Assembly: GCF_017893965.1 (NCBI RefSeq)
Contig: NZ_CP054142.1
Span: 2,594,288 to 2,658,287, forward strand
DNA: 64,000 nucleotides
Direction of reading: 5' to 3'
DNA from: Treponema parvum
GTDB taxonomy: Bacteria; Spirochaetota; Spirochaetia; Treponematales; Treponemataceae
Shown: in pieces, positions 1 to 8,026 of the stretch
Position numbering within the stretch: position 1 is the stretch's first letter
Layout: each line of letters starts with the position of its first letter
Translations under genes and position numbers: made by a program
The notes under the pieces: generated by a model
The model's input: only the letters and a program-made list of their open reading frames with translations
What the model was told of the DNA's origin: nothing
The model's database searches: none

Positions 1-40
1 ATAAAAAATATATAGATATAGATATTATTGATGAAAATGA

Positions 41-148
41 ATGGAATATGCAAACGGCCGAGACTCGATGACTGCAATGATGAATTCATGGGCGATCGGT
101 TCGGGACGCATAGCCGGTGAAAGCGCTGCAAAAAACGCAGGTAAATAA
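41..148 (+). pseudogene. C-terminal piece of an FAD flavoprotein (fumarate reductase-like)
   Basis: The frame reads a short peptide ending in SWAIGSGRIAGESAAKN and a TAA stop. The GRIAGE-AA pattern resembles the last helix of flavocytochrome c or fumarate reductase-type FAD proteins, where the C-terminus closes over the FAD. Upstream in this frame there are stops at 2, 29, 32 and 38, so either the gene is frameshifted near the window edge or only a tail remains. A terminator in the same direction follows at 185. The assignment rests on a short motif only and could be wrong. Confidence 0.35.
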
Positions 149-184
149 TTCGCATCAATCGGGATATTTCCGATCGTAAACGGT

Positions 185-220
185 GCGGAGCGTGCAAAAA
201 AAGAACGCTCCGCATTTTTT
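185..220 (+). terminator. Rho-independent terminator after the flavoprotein tail
   Basis: A 9-bp perfect stem (GCGGAGCGT pairing with ACGCTCCGC) with an A-rich loop is followed by six T on the + strand. It lies 37 bp after the stop of the + strand fragment and just past the 3' end of the convergent lipoprotein gene. Confidence 0.75.
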
Positions 221-221
221 A

Positions 222-830
222 TCACCTTATAGGTATCAATACGTAAGAATGACGCTTTTTATGATCGATAAACCGAATAAGCGACGGACTGTTTGAAATT
301 TCAATAATGCATTTTTCTTTGTCATATATGCGTCTTATCTCTTTATTGGAAGTATGCTCCGTCTCTATAGCCAAGCGTAAGCCGTTTTCGGAAAAGACTT
401 TAGCAACATCGCCCACTTTGTAAAAACACCACTGAAATTGAGCGATGATTTCTTGGCTTGTAATTCCCGCCGGAAAATCAATATCTGAAAGCTTTATTCC
501 CTTATCATCGTATCTTATTTCAGGCATCGCACCCTTTTCCTTGTTTAAAAACATTATATGGACGAGAGTCTTATCTGCTTTTAAGGAAATAATGTAAGAA
601 TGTCTTTTTTCTTTTAGGTTTACGTTCAGCTCATATACGTCGTGAACCGGGCGGAATAAATTTTCCGTCGGTAATAGCGGTACGTTTTTAAAATACGACA
701 CATTCACCTTAATCGACCGATCGGCGTTTATGTTTTTTTGCGTAGTCGCACACGAAACCAATAAAAAGATCATTAAAAAGAACAAAACATTATTTAAACA
801 TCGCGTTGATTTCTTTTGCATAAATTTCAT
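222..830 (-). CDS. Lipoprotein of unknown function, DUF3261-like
   Basis: The 202-residue product starts with a lipoprotein signal peptide: a basic n-region, a hydrophobic core and the lipobox LVSC with the lipidated Cys near residue 27. It should be anchored in a membrane. The mature part is beta-rich and loosely resembles DUF3261 lipoproteins, which occur in fatty-acid gene clusters; that link is an inference supported by the upstream acyl-CoA synthetase. Its start overlaps the 3' end of that gene by about 40 bases, so the two are probably translationally coupled. An internal Met at residue 4 is another possible start. No catalytic motif is visible. Confidence 0.6.
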   Translation of the reverse strand: MKFMQKKSTRCLNNVLFFLMIFLLVSCATTQKNINADRSIKVNVSYFKNVPLLPTENLFRPVHDVYELNVNLKEKRHSYIISLKADKTLVHIMFLNKEKGAMPEIRYDDKGIKLSDIDFPAGITSQEIIAQFQWCFYKVGDVAKVFSENGLRLAIETEHTSNKEIRRIYDKEKCIIEISNSPSLIRFIDHKKRHSYVLIPIR

Positions 831-2697
831 TAAGTCTGTAACGCATGATTTCCTGTTTGGCGGATAATTCTACGCCGACTTCAAATTCCTTATTTAAAAG
901 TGTGAATTTGTTTACTTTTTCAAACAGCCTAAAACCGTTCTGAGCGTTTATCGCATTGGCTATTTCCGTTTCAAAAAGTTTTTTAACTTCTTCGGAATTC
1001 ATAAAATTCTCGAAAGTATCGTACTGTATTCCGTTCTCCTCCGTCCACTCTTTTAATTCCGTTTTATTAGGAACAATAAGAGCCGCAAGAAAACGCTGAT
1101 CTTGCCCTACGACAACGGCAGAAGTTATAAAGCGTGATTCCGTTAATTTCATCTCAATAGGCAGCGGTTCTATATTTTCGCCGCCGCGCAAAACGATTGT
1201 ATCTTTCATACGTCCGCGAAGCTGAATTTCATCGTCGAGCGTAAATATCGCTATGTCGCCGGTGTCAAGCCAACCGTCTTTCGAGATCACCTTTTCAGTC
1301 AGATCGCCGCGTTTATAATAGCCTTTCATCACGGTCTTGCCCTTCACTTGAAGAACGCCTTTTTGGCAGCGCCCCAAAATCATTCCGTTCGGATCGACAA
1401 TGCGCACTTGAACCCCGCGTATTGCGCGCCCTATCGTCCTAAAAACAGGATCCGCCATGGGTCTGACCGCCACAACGGGAGCCGTTTCCGTAAGACCGTA
1501 GCCTTCAACTATGTTTACTCCTATAGCCCAAAAGAACTCATCTACGGCAACGGGATAAGCGGCGCCGCCTGCAACCCCCGCACGAAAATTTTTACCGAGC
1601 ATGGCTTTGATTTTTGAAAATATAAGCCCGGCTCCCAGAAGCTTTACGGGATACAAAATAAGCCACGGCAAAACCAAAACCGCCCACCAAAAACCTAAGT
1701 TGTCTTTTGTAAAGCGGGCAGTCTTACGAAAAAGTTTCCTGTCAATGCGGCTGTGAATGACGGCGACTGCCGTAAAAAATTTAAAAAGAACGTACACAAA
1801 TCCGCCTGTTTTGCGCATCTTCCTTGTGATTCCTTCGTAAACGGCTTCAAATATGCGCGGAACGGCAGGCATGATGTGAGGATTGAGCTTTTTAAAATCT
1901 TCAATAAGAATGCTTCCCAGCGGTTTTGAATAGCATATAGCGGCCGCCTGAATAAAAACCACATATTCGCAAAGGCGCTGAAACGCGTGCCATATCGGAA
2001 GCACGCATAGAGCGCGGTCGCCCGGATTCAAATAAATTCTTTCGGGAAGTTCGTCAAGCTGTGCCAAAAAATTCCCGTTGGAAAGCATTACGCCCTTGGG
2101 CGTACCCGTCGTTCCTGAAGTAAAGATGATGGAAACCGTCTCGTCCCAAACGCCTTTTTCTATTTCCGTCTCAATCAAATTCTCATTGTTTTGGCAAAAA
2201 ATCTTTCCCTCGCTTAAAACGCTTTCAAAATTCAGAATTTCGATGTTGCCTTTTTGCGCTTCCGAAATTTCAGCTTCGGGAACGCGTTCGAAACAAATAA
2301 GTTTTTGAAGGTTCGGCAAATTCGCTTTTATGGAAAGAATCTTTTTTATTTGAGCCTGATTTTCAGCTATAACTATGCTGCATTCGGTAAAAGAAAGTAT
2401 ATATTCCAGATCTTTAATAGTGGCGTCGCAGCCGCGCGGAACGTCGATCGCGCCGATCGCCATTATACCGATGTCGCACAGCTGCCATTCTTTGCGGTTG
2501 TCGGAAATTATTCCTATACGGTCGCCTCTTTTAGATCCCAAAGACAAAAGGGCTCCGGCAAAATTCATCGCCTTTTCAAAAAGGTCTTTATATGTAACAG
2601 GCTCAAAATTCCCGGACAAATTGCGCGAATATTGTACCGGCACTTCAGGATATAAGCGCACCGTATTGCGGATCATCTTGACCAGTGTCTGTTCCAT
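790..2697 (-). CDS. Long-chain acyl-CoA synthetase (AMP-binding)
   Basis: This 635-residue enzyme of the ANL superfamily should activate fatty acids with ATP to an acyl-AMP and then form acyl-CoA. The P-loop-like A3 motif TSGTTGTPKGVML, the A5 motif GYGLTET and the A7 motif WLDTGDIA are intact, and the A8 hinge reads GRMKDTIVLRGG with the C-terminal subdomain following. Length and motif order fit the FadD15/AAE15-like bacterial long-chain group. It heads a two-gene unit with the downstream lipoprotein. Treponemes commonly depend on host or serum fatty acids, so a role in using exogenous fatty acids is likely. Chain length specificity cannot be read from the sequence. Confidence 0.9.
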   Translation of the reverse strand: MEQTLVKMIRNTVRLYPEVPVQYSRNLSGNFEPVTYKDLFEKAMNFAGALLSLGSKRGDRIGIISDNRKEWQLCDIGIMAIGAIDVPRGCDATIKDLEYILSFTECSIVIAENQAQIKKILSIKANLPNLQKLICFERVPEAEISEAQKGNIEILNFESVLSEGKIFCQNNENLIETEIEKGVWDETVSIIFTSGTTGTPKGVMLSNGNFLAQLDELPERIYLNPGDRALCVLPIWHAFQRLCEYVVFIQAAAICYSKPLGSILIEDFKKLNPHIMPAVPRIFEAVYEGITRKMRKTGGFVYVLFKFFTAVAVIHSRIDRKLFRKTARFTKDNLGFWWAVLVLPWLILYPVKLLGAGLIFSKIKAMLGKNFRAGVAGGAAYPVAVDEFFWAIGVNIVEGYGLTETAPVVAVRPMADPVFRTIGRAIRGVQVRIVDPNGMILGRCQKGVLQVKGKTVMKGYYKRGDLTEKVISKDGWLDTGDIAIFTLDDEIQLRGRMKDTIVLRGGENIEPLPIEMKLTESRFITSAVVVGQDQRFLAALIVPNKTELKEWTEENGIQYDTFENFMNSEEVKKLFETEIANAINAQNGFRLFEKVNKFTLLNKEFEVGVELSAKQEIMRYRLNEIYAKEINAMFK

Positions 2698-2805
2698 AGG
2701 ATTTCCCGTTATTATAAAAATTTATGACGCACAGATATTTTTCAGTATAACCTGATTATATCGCAAATTCAACCTAAGGTTTATTTTCAGCCGCTGAAAA
2801 ACACT

Positions 2806-2911
2806 GTCGAGTTTGCCTTTCGGCAAACGTCGCTGATTATAACTGTGCGCAAAGAGCGCACGAATTCAACAGTCTCCAAAATTGATATTTTGTTCGACTG
2901 TTGAATTTTAA
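2806..2911. repeat. Intergenic repeat copy 1 with a hairpin
   Basis: This element sits in the 418-bp gap between two divergent genes. It holds a small hairpin (CGAGTTTGC with GCAAACGTCG) and a larger one whose 11-bp arms at 2864-2874 and 2896-2906 pair perfectly. The core AATTGATATTTTGTTCGACTG recurs at 3071-3091. Apart from these repeats I see no gene in 2698-3115. Confidence 0.7.
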
Positions 2912-3000
2912 GGAAGGTTTAAATTAAGGCTGCCAAGACAGTTCGCCTTGGACATTTGCCGACTAAAAACGTTTGGTGTATAATGATTGTTACCAGTTGC

Positions 3001-3103
3001 GCGCATTGTCCGAAACTTCGCGCTGACGCGCTCGCTGCGGGGCACACGCACAAATTCAGAAGTCTTTTAAAATTGATATTTTGTTCGACTGCTGAATTTT
3101 TAT
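3001..3103. repeat. Intergenic repeat copy 2 with a covarying hairpin
   Basis: The second copy ends just before the ribosome binding site of the phosphohexomutase gene. Hairpin arms at 3054-3064 and 3087-3097 match copy 1; one A-T pair of copy 1 is a G-C pair here and one neighbouring pair is lost. The left part (GCGCTGACGCGCTCGCTGCG) recurs inverted at about 23020-23055. Confidence 0.7.
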
Positions 3104-3115
3104 AGGAGAATATTT

Positions 3116-4627
3116 ATGCCGGATCCTAAACTGATGAAACTTCAAAACGGAAGCGATATTCGCGGGATCGCCCTTGAAGGTGTTTCCGGAGAAGATATAA
3201 ATCTTACGGACGATATTTGCAATAAAATAGGGCAGGCTTTTGTCCTATGGCTTTCGCAAAAAACCGGAAAAAAAGCCGGCGATCTAAAAATAGGTGTAGG
3301 CCGCGATTCAAGGATCTCGGGGCCGAAACTTGAAGACGCCGTTATCGAAGGAATAAATTTCAAAAGCGCTTTGTCCGTGCACTGCGGACTTGCAACAACA
3401 CCGGCAATGTTCATGTCCCTCATATTCGACCGAACGCGCTTTGACGGAGCCGTAATGATAACCGCAAGCCATTTGCCGTTTAACAGAAACGGTCTGAAAT
3501 TTTTTGACGCGGACGGAGGGCTCGATCGCGGCGATATAACCGAAATCCTTTCGCTCGCATCATCCTGTGAGCCCGGGCGGCCGGGCGTTTTAAAATGTAA
3601 ATCCTTTGACCTCTTAAGCCTTTATTCGGAACACCTTAAAAACGCGATAAAATCGGCAATAAATTGTAAAAATGAAAAGCCGCTTTCCGGCCTTAAAATA
3701 GTAATAGATGCGGGAAACGGAGCGGGAGGCTTTTTTGCCGAAAAAATTCTAAAGCCGCTGGGCGCCGATACTACAGGCAGTCAATTCCTTGAGCCGGACG
3801 GAAATTTTCCGAACCATATTCCCAATCCTGAAAACCCTGAGGCGATGGACGCCATAAGATCCGCCGTCATAAAAAACCGCGCCGATCTGGGACTGATTTT
3901 CGATACCGATGTCGACAGAATGTCAGCCGTCCTTTCCGACGGAACGGAAGTAAACCGCGACGCGATAATCGCAATTACGGCGGCGATTTTAGCCCCGGAA
4001 TATCCCGGAAGTACTATAGTAACCGACTCGGTCACCTCAGACCGGCTCACTTATTTTTTAGAGGACGTGCTGAAATTGAAACATCTGCGCTATATGAGAG
4101 GCTACAAAAACGTCATAAACAAATGCAAAGAACTCAATAAAAAAGGCATTGTTTCTCCTCTTGCAATGGAAACGTCGGGGCACGGCGCTTTAAAAGAAAA
4201 TTATTATTTGGACGACGGCGCTTTTTTAGCGGTTAAGCTTGTAATCGCCTTGGCGAATGCAAAGCAAAACGGGAAAGAACTTTCTTTTTTGATCGAAAAA
4301 CTTCCCTCCCCCGTCGAAGCAAAAGAATACCGCTTTAAAATTCTCACGGAAGATTTTAAAACATACGGAAACCGCGTCTTGGATCAATTCAAAAAAAACG
4401 CAGCCGAAGCCGGTTACAAATTGCCCGAATCTTTCGAAGGCATCCGAATTTCGTTCAATGACGATAAAATTCAAGGCTGGGCGCTTTTAAGGCTTTCTCT
4501 GCACGATCCTGTAATGCCGCTTAATATCGAAGGCGCAAGAAAAGGCGATCTAAACAGAATAAAAGAAGTCGTAAAAGACCTTACGGCCGGTTTTGATAAA
4601 CTGGATCTGTCGGGTTTGGAAAATTAA
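3116..4627 (+). CDS. Phosphomannomutase/phosphoglucomutase
   Basis: The 503-residue protein belongs to the alpha-D-phosphohexomutase family, which interconverts hexose 1- and 6-phosphates through a phosphoserine. The phosphoserine loop reads TASHLPFNRNG (about residue 118-128), the metal-binding loop DTDVDR lies near residue 262-267, and the sugar-binding loop METSGHGAL follows near 349. Domain order is complete and the C-terminal phosphate-binding domain is present. GGAG lies 8 bases before the ATG. The gene stands alone, ending in a strong terminator. It probably feeds glycan or nucleotide-sugar synthesis; whether glucose or mannose phosphate is preferred cannot be decided. Confidence 0.88.
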   Translation: MPDPKLMKLQNGSDIRGIALEGVSGEDINLTDDICNKIGQAFVLWLSQKTGKKAGDLKIGVGRDSRISGPKLEDAVIEGINFKSALSVHCGLATTPAMFMSLIFDRTRFDGAVMITASHLPFNRNGLKFFDADGGLDRGDITEILSLASSCEPGRPGVLKCKSFDLLSLYSEHLKNAIKSAINCKNEKPLSGLKIVIDAGNGAGGFFAEKILKPLGADTTGSQFLEPDGNFPNHIPNPENPEAMDAIRSAVIKNRADLGLIFDTDVDRMSAVLSDGTEVNRDAIIAITAAILAPEYPGSTIVTDSVTSDRLTYFLEDVLKLKHLRYMRGYKNVINKCKELNKKGIVSPLAMETSGHGALKENYYLDDGAFLAVKLVIALANAKQNGKELSFLIEKLPSPVEAKEYRFKILTEDFKTYGNRVLDQFKKNAAEAGYKLPESFEGIRISFNDDKIQGWALLRLSLHDPVMPLNIEGARKGDLNRIKEVVKDLTAGFDKLDLSGLEN

Positions 4628-4639
4628 AAATTCCTTATA

Positions 4640-4682
4640 ATCTTAGCATAAAACCCGAAGTTTTGTGCTAAGATCTTTTTTA
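4640..4682 (+). terminator. Rho-independent terminator of the phosphohexomutase gene
   Basis: ATCTTAGCA pairs with TGCTAAGAT, with an inner AAAAC/GTTTT stem, followed by a run of six T. It overlaps the stop codon of the convergent mscS-like gene. Confidence 0.85.
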
Positions 4683-5588
4683 TTCCGTTCCGCCGGACAG
4701 CATTTTAACGTTCAGCTTATAATACGGGATTTCTATACCGGCCTCGTCATACACTTTTTTTATGGCGATAAAAGCGGAGTTTTTTGTTTGTAAAAAATCC
4801 TCGCTTTTAAACCAGACTGCAAGAACAAGATCTATCCCTTTTTCACCGAATTTGTCAAACCACGCAGCCGGTTCGGGCTCGCGTAGAACGGTAGGGCAAA
4901 AAGCCGGCGCCTTTTTCAAAGTTTCAAGCGCAAGCGTCATGTCCGTGTCGTAACTGACCGAAACGCCTATCGTCATGCGCCTTTGAGGAAAATAAGACGT
5001 ATTCAAAAAATTTTTATTTATGATCGTGGAATTAGGCACGCGCACAAGCTGGTTGTCCAAAGTATGTATTTTAACGGAAAGTAAATCCGTAGAGTCTACG
5101 ACTCCGGTAACACCGTCTATCGTAACCAAGTCGCCGATCTTCATGGCCTTCTCACTCAAAACGAACAACCCGCTTATTATATTGCTTACGGACGTTTGAG
5201 CCGCAAATCCTATGGCGACGCCCGCAACGCCGGCAGCTCCCCAAATGGCCGAAAATTTTATACCGAATAGACCCAGCACATACATAGCCGCGCAAACGTA
5301 ATAAATATACTTTAGCGTCTTTTGGATCATCATCGAATGCTGCGCTTTAAGCTTGTTTTCCGGCAAGCGAAGAATCATAGAACGGCAAATACGATAGATT
5401 ATATAGATTATCAGCAGCATAATTACAGTTCCCGCCAATTTCATCAAAAATGGAACGTTCAAATACTGCTTTATCGCGTTGACGATAGGTTCCGTATGAT
5501 GCGTTATTATCTTTGTGGGATCGAAATTATTTGCCGCTATGCTCTGCGCAGCAGCCTGTGCAGTTTCAACGTCGATCTCTTCGTTCAT
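4680..5588 (-). CDS. Small-conductance mechanosensitive channel (MscS family)
   Basis: The 302-residue membrane protein has an N-terminal soluble stretch, three membrane helices (about residues 45-70, 95-112 and 115-150) and the typical cytosolic beta and alpha-beta vestibule. The pore helix shows the small-residue pattern AAGVAGVAIGFAAQTSVSNIISG, conserved in MscS TM3, followed by the MscS beta domain GDLVTIDGVTGVV. It should release solutes on hypo-osmotic shock. It is the last gene of the metK-nth-mscS operon, starting 3 bases after nth. Confidence 0.9.
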   Translation of the reverse strand: MNEEIDVETAQAAAQSIAANNFDPTKIITHHTEPIVNAIKQYLNVPFLMKLAGTVIMLLIIYIIYRICRSMILRLPENKLKAQHSMMIQKTLKYIYYVCAAMYVLGLFGIKFSAIWGAAGVAGVAIGFAAQTSVSNIISGLFVLSEKAMKIGDLVTIDGVTGVVDSTDLLSVKIHTLDNQLVRVPNSTIINKNFLNTSYFPQRRMTIGVSVSYDTDMTLALETLKKAPAFCPTVLREPEPAAWFDKFGEKGIDLVLAVWFKSEDFLQTKNSAFIAIKKVYDEAGIEIPYYKLNVKMLSGGTE

Positions 5589-5591
5589 ACT

Positions 5592-6236
5592 TTAACCGCC
5601 TTCTTTAATATTATGTTTACATATATCCGAAATAATACAATTTTCGCAATCGGGTTTACGCGCCGTACACACATAGCGCCCGTGCAATATAAGCCAATGG
5701 TGCGCGTTTTGCATATACTTTGCGGGAATACGCGAAACAAGGCTCTCTTCAACTTCAACGGGCGTGTCGCCTTCCGCCAGTCCGATTTTGGGGCAGATGC
5801 GAAGCAAATGCGTGTCTACCGGCATAGTCGGCTGCCCGAAAACCACATTTAAAACCACGTTCGCTGTCTTTCTGCCCGCTCCGGGAAGTTTTTGTATTTC
5901 TTCCCGCGTTTCGGGAACCTTTCCGCCGAAATTGTCGATGAGCATCCTGCTAAGGCGTATAATATTTTTTGCCTTGTTCCTGTAAAGACCTATGGTTTTT
6001 ATGTAAGGTATTAACCTCTCTTCTCCGAGGGCAAGCATTTTTTCAGGCGTGTCGGCAATTTGGTATAAAGGCTCCGTTGCCTTATTAACGCTTTTATCGG
6101 TCGCCTGAGCGGAAAGAACCGTAGAAACCAGCATAGTGTACGGATTTTTCCATTTAAGTTCCGATTTGGGACTGGGATTTTGCCGCTCGAAGCGCGCAAA
6201 AACTTCGTCTATTTCCTCAGGCGAAAGCAAAATCAT
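5592..6236 (-). CDS. nth: Endonuclease III
   Basis: This 214-residue base-excision repair enzyme removes oxidised pyrimidines and cuts the resulting abasic site. The helix-hairpin-helix reads [14 protein letters not shown] with the catalytic Lys in GRKTA, the catalytic Asp is in PVDTH, and the C-terminal 4Fe-4S ligands follow the spacing C-x6-C-x2-C-x5-C. Length equals the E. coli enzyme. Its ATG overlaps the stop of metK by 4 bases (ATGA), indicating translational coupling. Confidence 0.95.
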   Translation of the reverse strand: MILLSPEEIDEVFARFERQNPSPKSELKWKNPYTMLVSTVLSAQATDKSVNKATEPLYQIADTPEKMLALGEERLIPYIKTIGLYRNKAKNIIRLSRMLIDNFGGKVPETREEIQKLPGAGRKTANVVLNVVFGQPTMPVDTHLLRICPKIGLAEGDTPVEVEESLVSRIPAKYMQNAHHWLILHGRYVCTARKPDCENCIISDICKHNIKEGG

Positions 6237-7411
6237 AGGGCTTCGCCAACTGCCTTTTTTAAGGCTTCCGCCTTATCGGTTCTTTCCCAGCTGAATTCTT
6301 TTCGTCCGAAATGACCGTAGGCCGCTGTCGGAAGGTATATCGGTTTTTTCAAATCAAGCGTTTTTATGATTCCCGCAGGAGAACAGTCGAACAGCTTCTT
6401 TACTGCGGCGGAAATGATATGATTAGGCACTTTTCCGGTATCAAAAGTATCTATCATTATGGAAACGGGAAACGGCACTCCGATCGCATAAGCAAGCTGG
6501 ACTTCACAGCGGGAAGCAAGTTCCGCAGCTACGATGTTTTTTGCAATGTAGCGCGCCATATATGACGCCGAGCGGTCTACTTTTGAAGGATCTTTACCGC
6601 TGAAAGCTCCGCCGCCGTGCCGCCCCATTCCGCCGTAGGTATCTACAATTATCTTTCTGCCGGTAAGCCCTGTGTCTCCGGAAGGGCCCCCGACGACAAA
6701 CCGCCCCGTGGGATTTACAAAATACTTTGTGTTTTTATCCAGCAGGCCTGTGGGTTCCAAAACAGGTTCTATAATGTTTTTGATGACGCTGTCTTTTATC
6801 ACGTCATAAGGAACGTCGGGGCTGTGCTGATGAGAGATTACAACCGTATCGATACGCACGGGTCTGTAACCTTCATATTCAACCGTAACTTGGCTTTTTG
6901 AGTCGGGGCGAAGCCAATCAAGGATTTTATCTTTGCGGAGTTTCGCCGCACGCCGCAGCAGAGTATGGGCATACATGATCGGGGCGGGCATAAGTTCCGG
7001 CGTTTCATCGCAGGCAAAACCGAACATAATTCCCTGGTCTCCGGCTCCCTGCTGTCCCGCATATTCGTTAAGCCCCTTACCCACGACGCCCTGGTTTATA
7101 TCCGGAGACTGGGCGTGTATGGCGTTCATGACGGCCATGGAATTGCAGTCAAGTCCGTAATCCGCGTCCGTATAGCCGATCATTTGAGCTATATCCCTGA
7201 CGACGCTTTGAACGTCAACATATGTTGACGTAGTAATTTCGCCGCCTACCAATACGAGCCCTGTTGAAGCGAATGTTTCACAAGCGACATGGCTTTCAGG
7301 ATCGTCTTTTAAACAAGCGTCCAATATAGCGTCGGAAACCTGATCACACAGTTTATCCGGGTGTCCTTCACCGACCGATTCGGAAGTAAACAAATATTTC
7401 TCTTTTTTCAT
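6233..7411 (-). CDS. metK: S-adenosylmethionine synthetase
   Basis: The 392-residue enzyme makes S-adenosylmethionine from methionine and ATP. It has the signature sequences [13 protein letters not shown] near the N-terminus, [12 protein letters not shown] in the middle and [16 protein letters not shown], all intact, and normal family length. AGGGG lies 7 bases before the ATG. It is the first gene of the operon with nth and mscS. The 205-bp upstream region has a small hairpin near 7434-7451 but no recognisable SAM riboswitch. Confidence 0.97.
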   Translation of the reverse strand: MKKEKYLFTSESVGEGHPDKLCDQVSDAILDACLKDDPESHVACETFASTGLVLVGGEITTSTYVDVQSVVRDIAQMIGYTDADYGLDCNSMAVMNAIHAQSPDINQGVVGKGLNEYAGQQGAGDQGIMFGFACDETPELMPAPIMYAHTLLRRAAKLRKDKILDWLRPDSKSQVTVEYEGYRPVRIDTVVISHQHSPDVPYDVIKDSVIKNIIEPVLEPTGLLDKNTKYFVNPTGRFVVGGPSGDTGLTGRKIIVDTYGGMGRHGGGAFSGKDPSKVDRSASYMARYIAKNIVAAELASRCEVQLAYAIGVPFPVSIMIDTFDTGKVPNHIISAAVKKLFDCSPAGIIKTLDLKKPIYLPTAAYGHFGRKEFSWERTDKAEALKKAVGEAL

Positions 7412-7622
7412 AAATTCCCCTATTAAAACTTTTAGGCGCTTTTATAAGCGTCAGTTGAAAAGCGCGGTATCGTTCAGCTGCATTCAAAATCCCGCCGCCT
7501 TATATAACCAAAAATTTGATTTTTAGAATTCCATATGATAATATATTTATAGTACAGTAAAAGTTTATTATGAGCAATAAATGAGAATTTATTGCCCAAG
7601 ATAAAATCAAAGGAGAATGTTT

Positions 7623-7937
7623 ATGGCTTTAAAGAAGAGTTTTTCTAAGGACAAGAAAACCTGCGTCGTTACTTTTATAGTGACGGCAGATGCGGCTCAG
7701 AATGCAAAAACCATCAATCTTGCAGGCGATTTTAACAGCTGGAGCAGCACCGACACCCCGCTTAAAAAGGCTGCCGACGGTTCCTTTTCGGTAAAAGTTA
7801 CCCTCGAAGCAAATCAAGAATATCAATTCCGTTACTTGATCGACGGGCAAAAATGGGAAAACGATTGGAAAGCCGACAAATACGTACCGGCCCCCTATTC
7901 GAATTCCGATAACTCCGTAGTAGTAACATCCAAGTAG
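7623..7937 (+). CDS. Stand-alone CBM48 glycogen-binding domain protein
   Basis: About 104 residues, almost entirely one CBM48/isoamylase N-terminal-type beta-sandwich: the strand NLAGDFNSW is followed by a charged linker, a YQFRYLIDG strand and the closing VPAPYSNSDNSVV. Such domains bind alpha-glucans or act as AMPK-like sensor modules. No catalytic domain is attached. The second ATG is chosen because AAAGGAG lies 7 bases before it but only 1 base before the first ATG at 7617. It has its own upstream region and no operon partner. A role in glycogen or starch binding is inferred from the fold only. Confidence 0.85.
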   Translation: MALKKSFSKDKKTCVVTFIVTADAAQNAKTINLAGDFNSWSSTDTPLKKAADGSFSVKVTLEANQEYQFRYLIDGQKWENDWKADKYVPAPYSNSDNSVVVTSK

Positions 7938-8026
7938 CATACATCGGCTTTTTAAGCGCGCTAAAGACTTTAAAAATGACAGCCTTTCTCCTTGCCTTTT
8001 TACTTGCGTTTAATTAGCCGATTATT

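Noticed and set aside
25..225. 66-codon frame on the - strand following the lipoprotein gene
   Set aside because: It runs antisense through a clear + strand terminator and the flavoprotein tail; no family pattern and no ribosome binding site.
1348..2755. Several 70-130 codon + strand frames inside the acyl-CoA synthetase
   Set aside because: They are antisense to a fully conserved enzyme and show no domain pattern of their own.
7412..7622. Possible SAM riboswitch upstream of metK
   Set aside because: Only one small hairpin and an AT-rich stretch are seen; none of the conserved SAM-I, SAM-II or SMK core sequences could be recognised.
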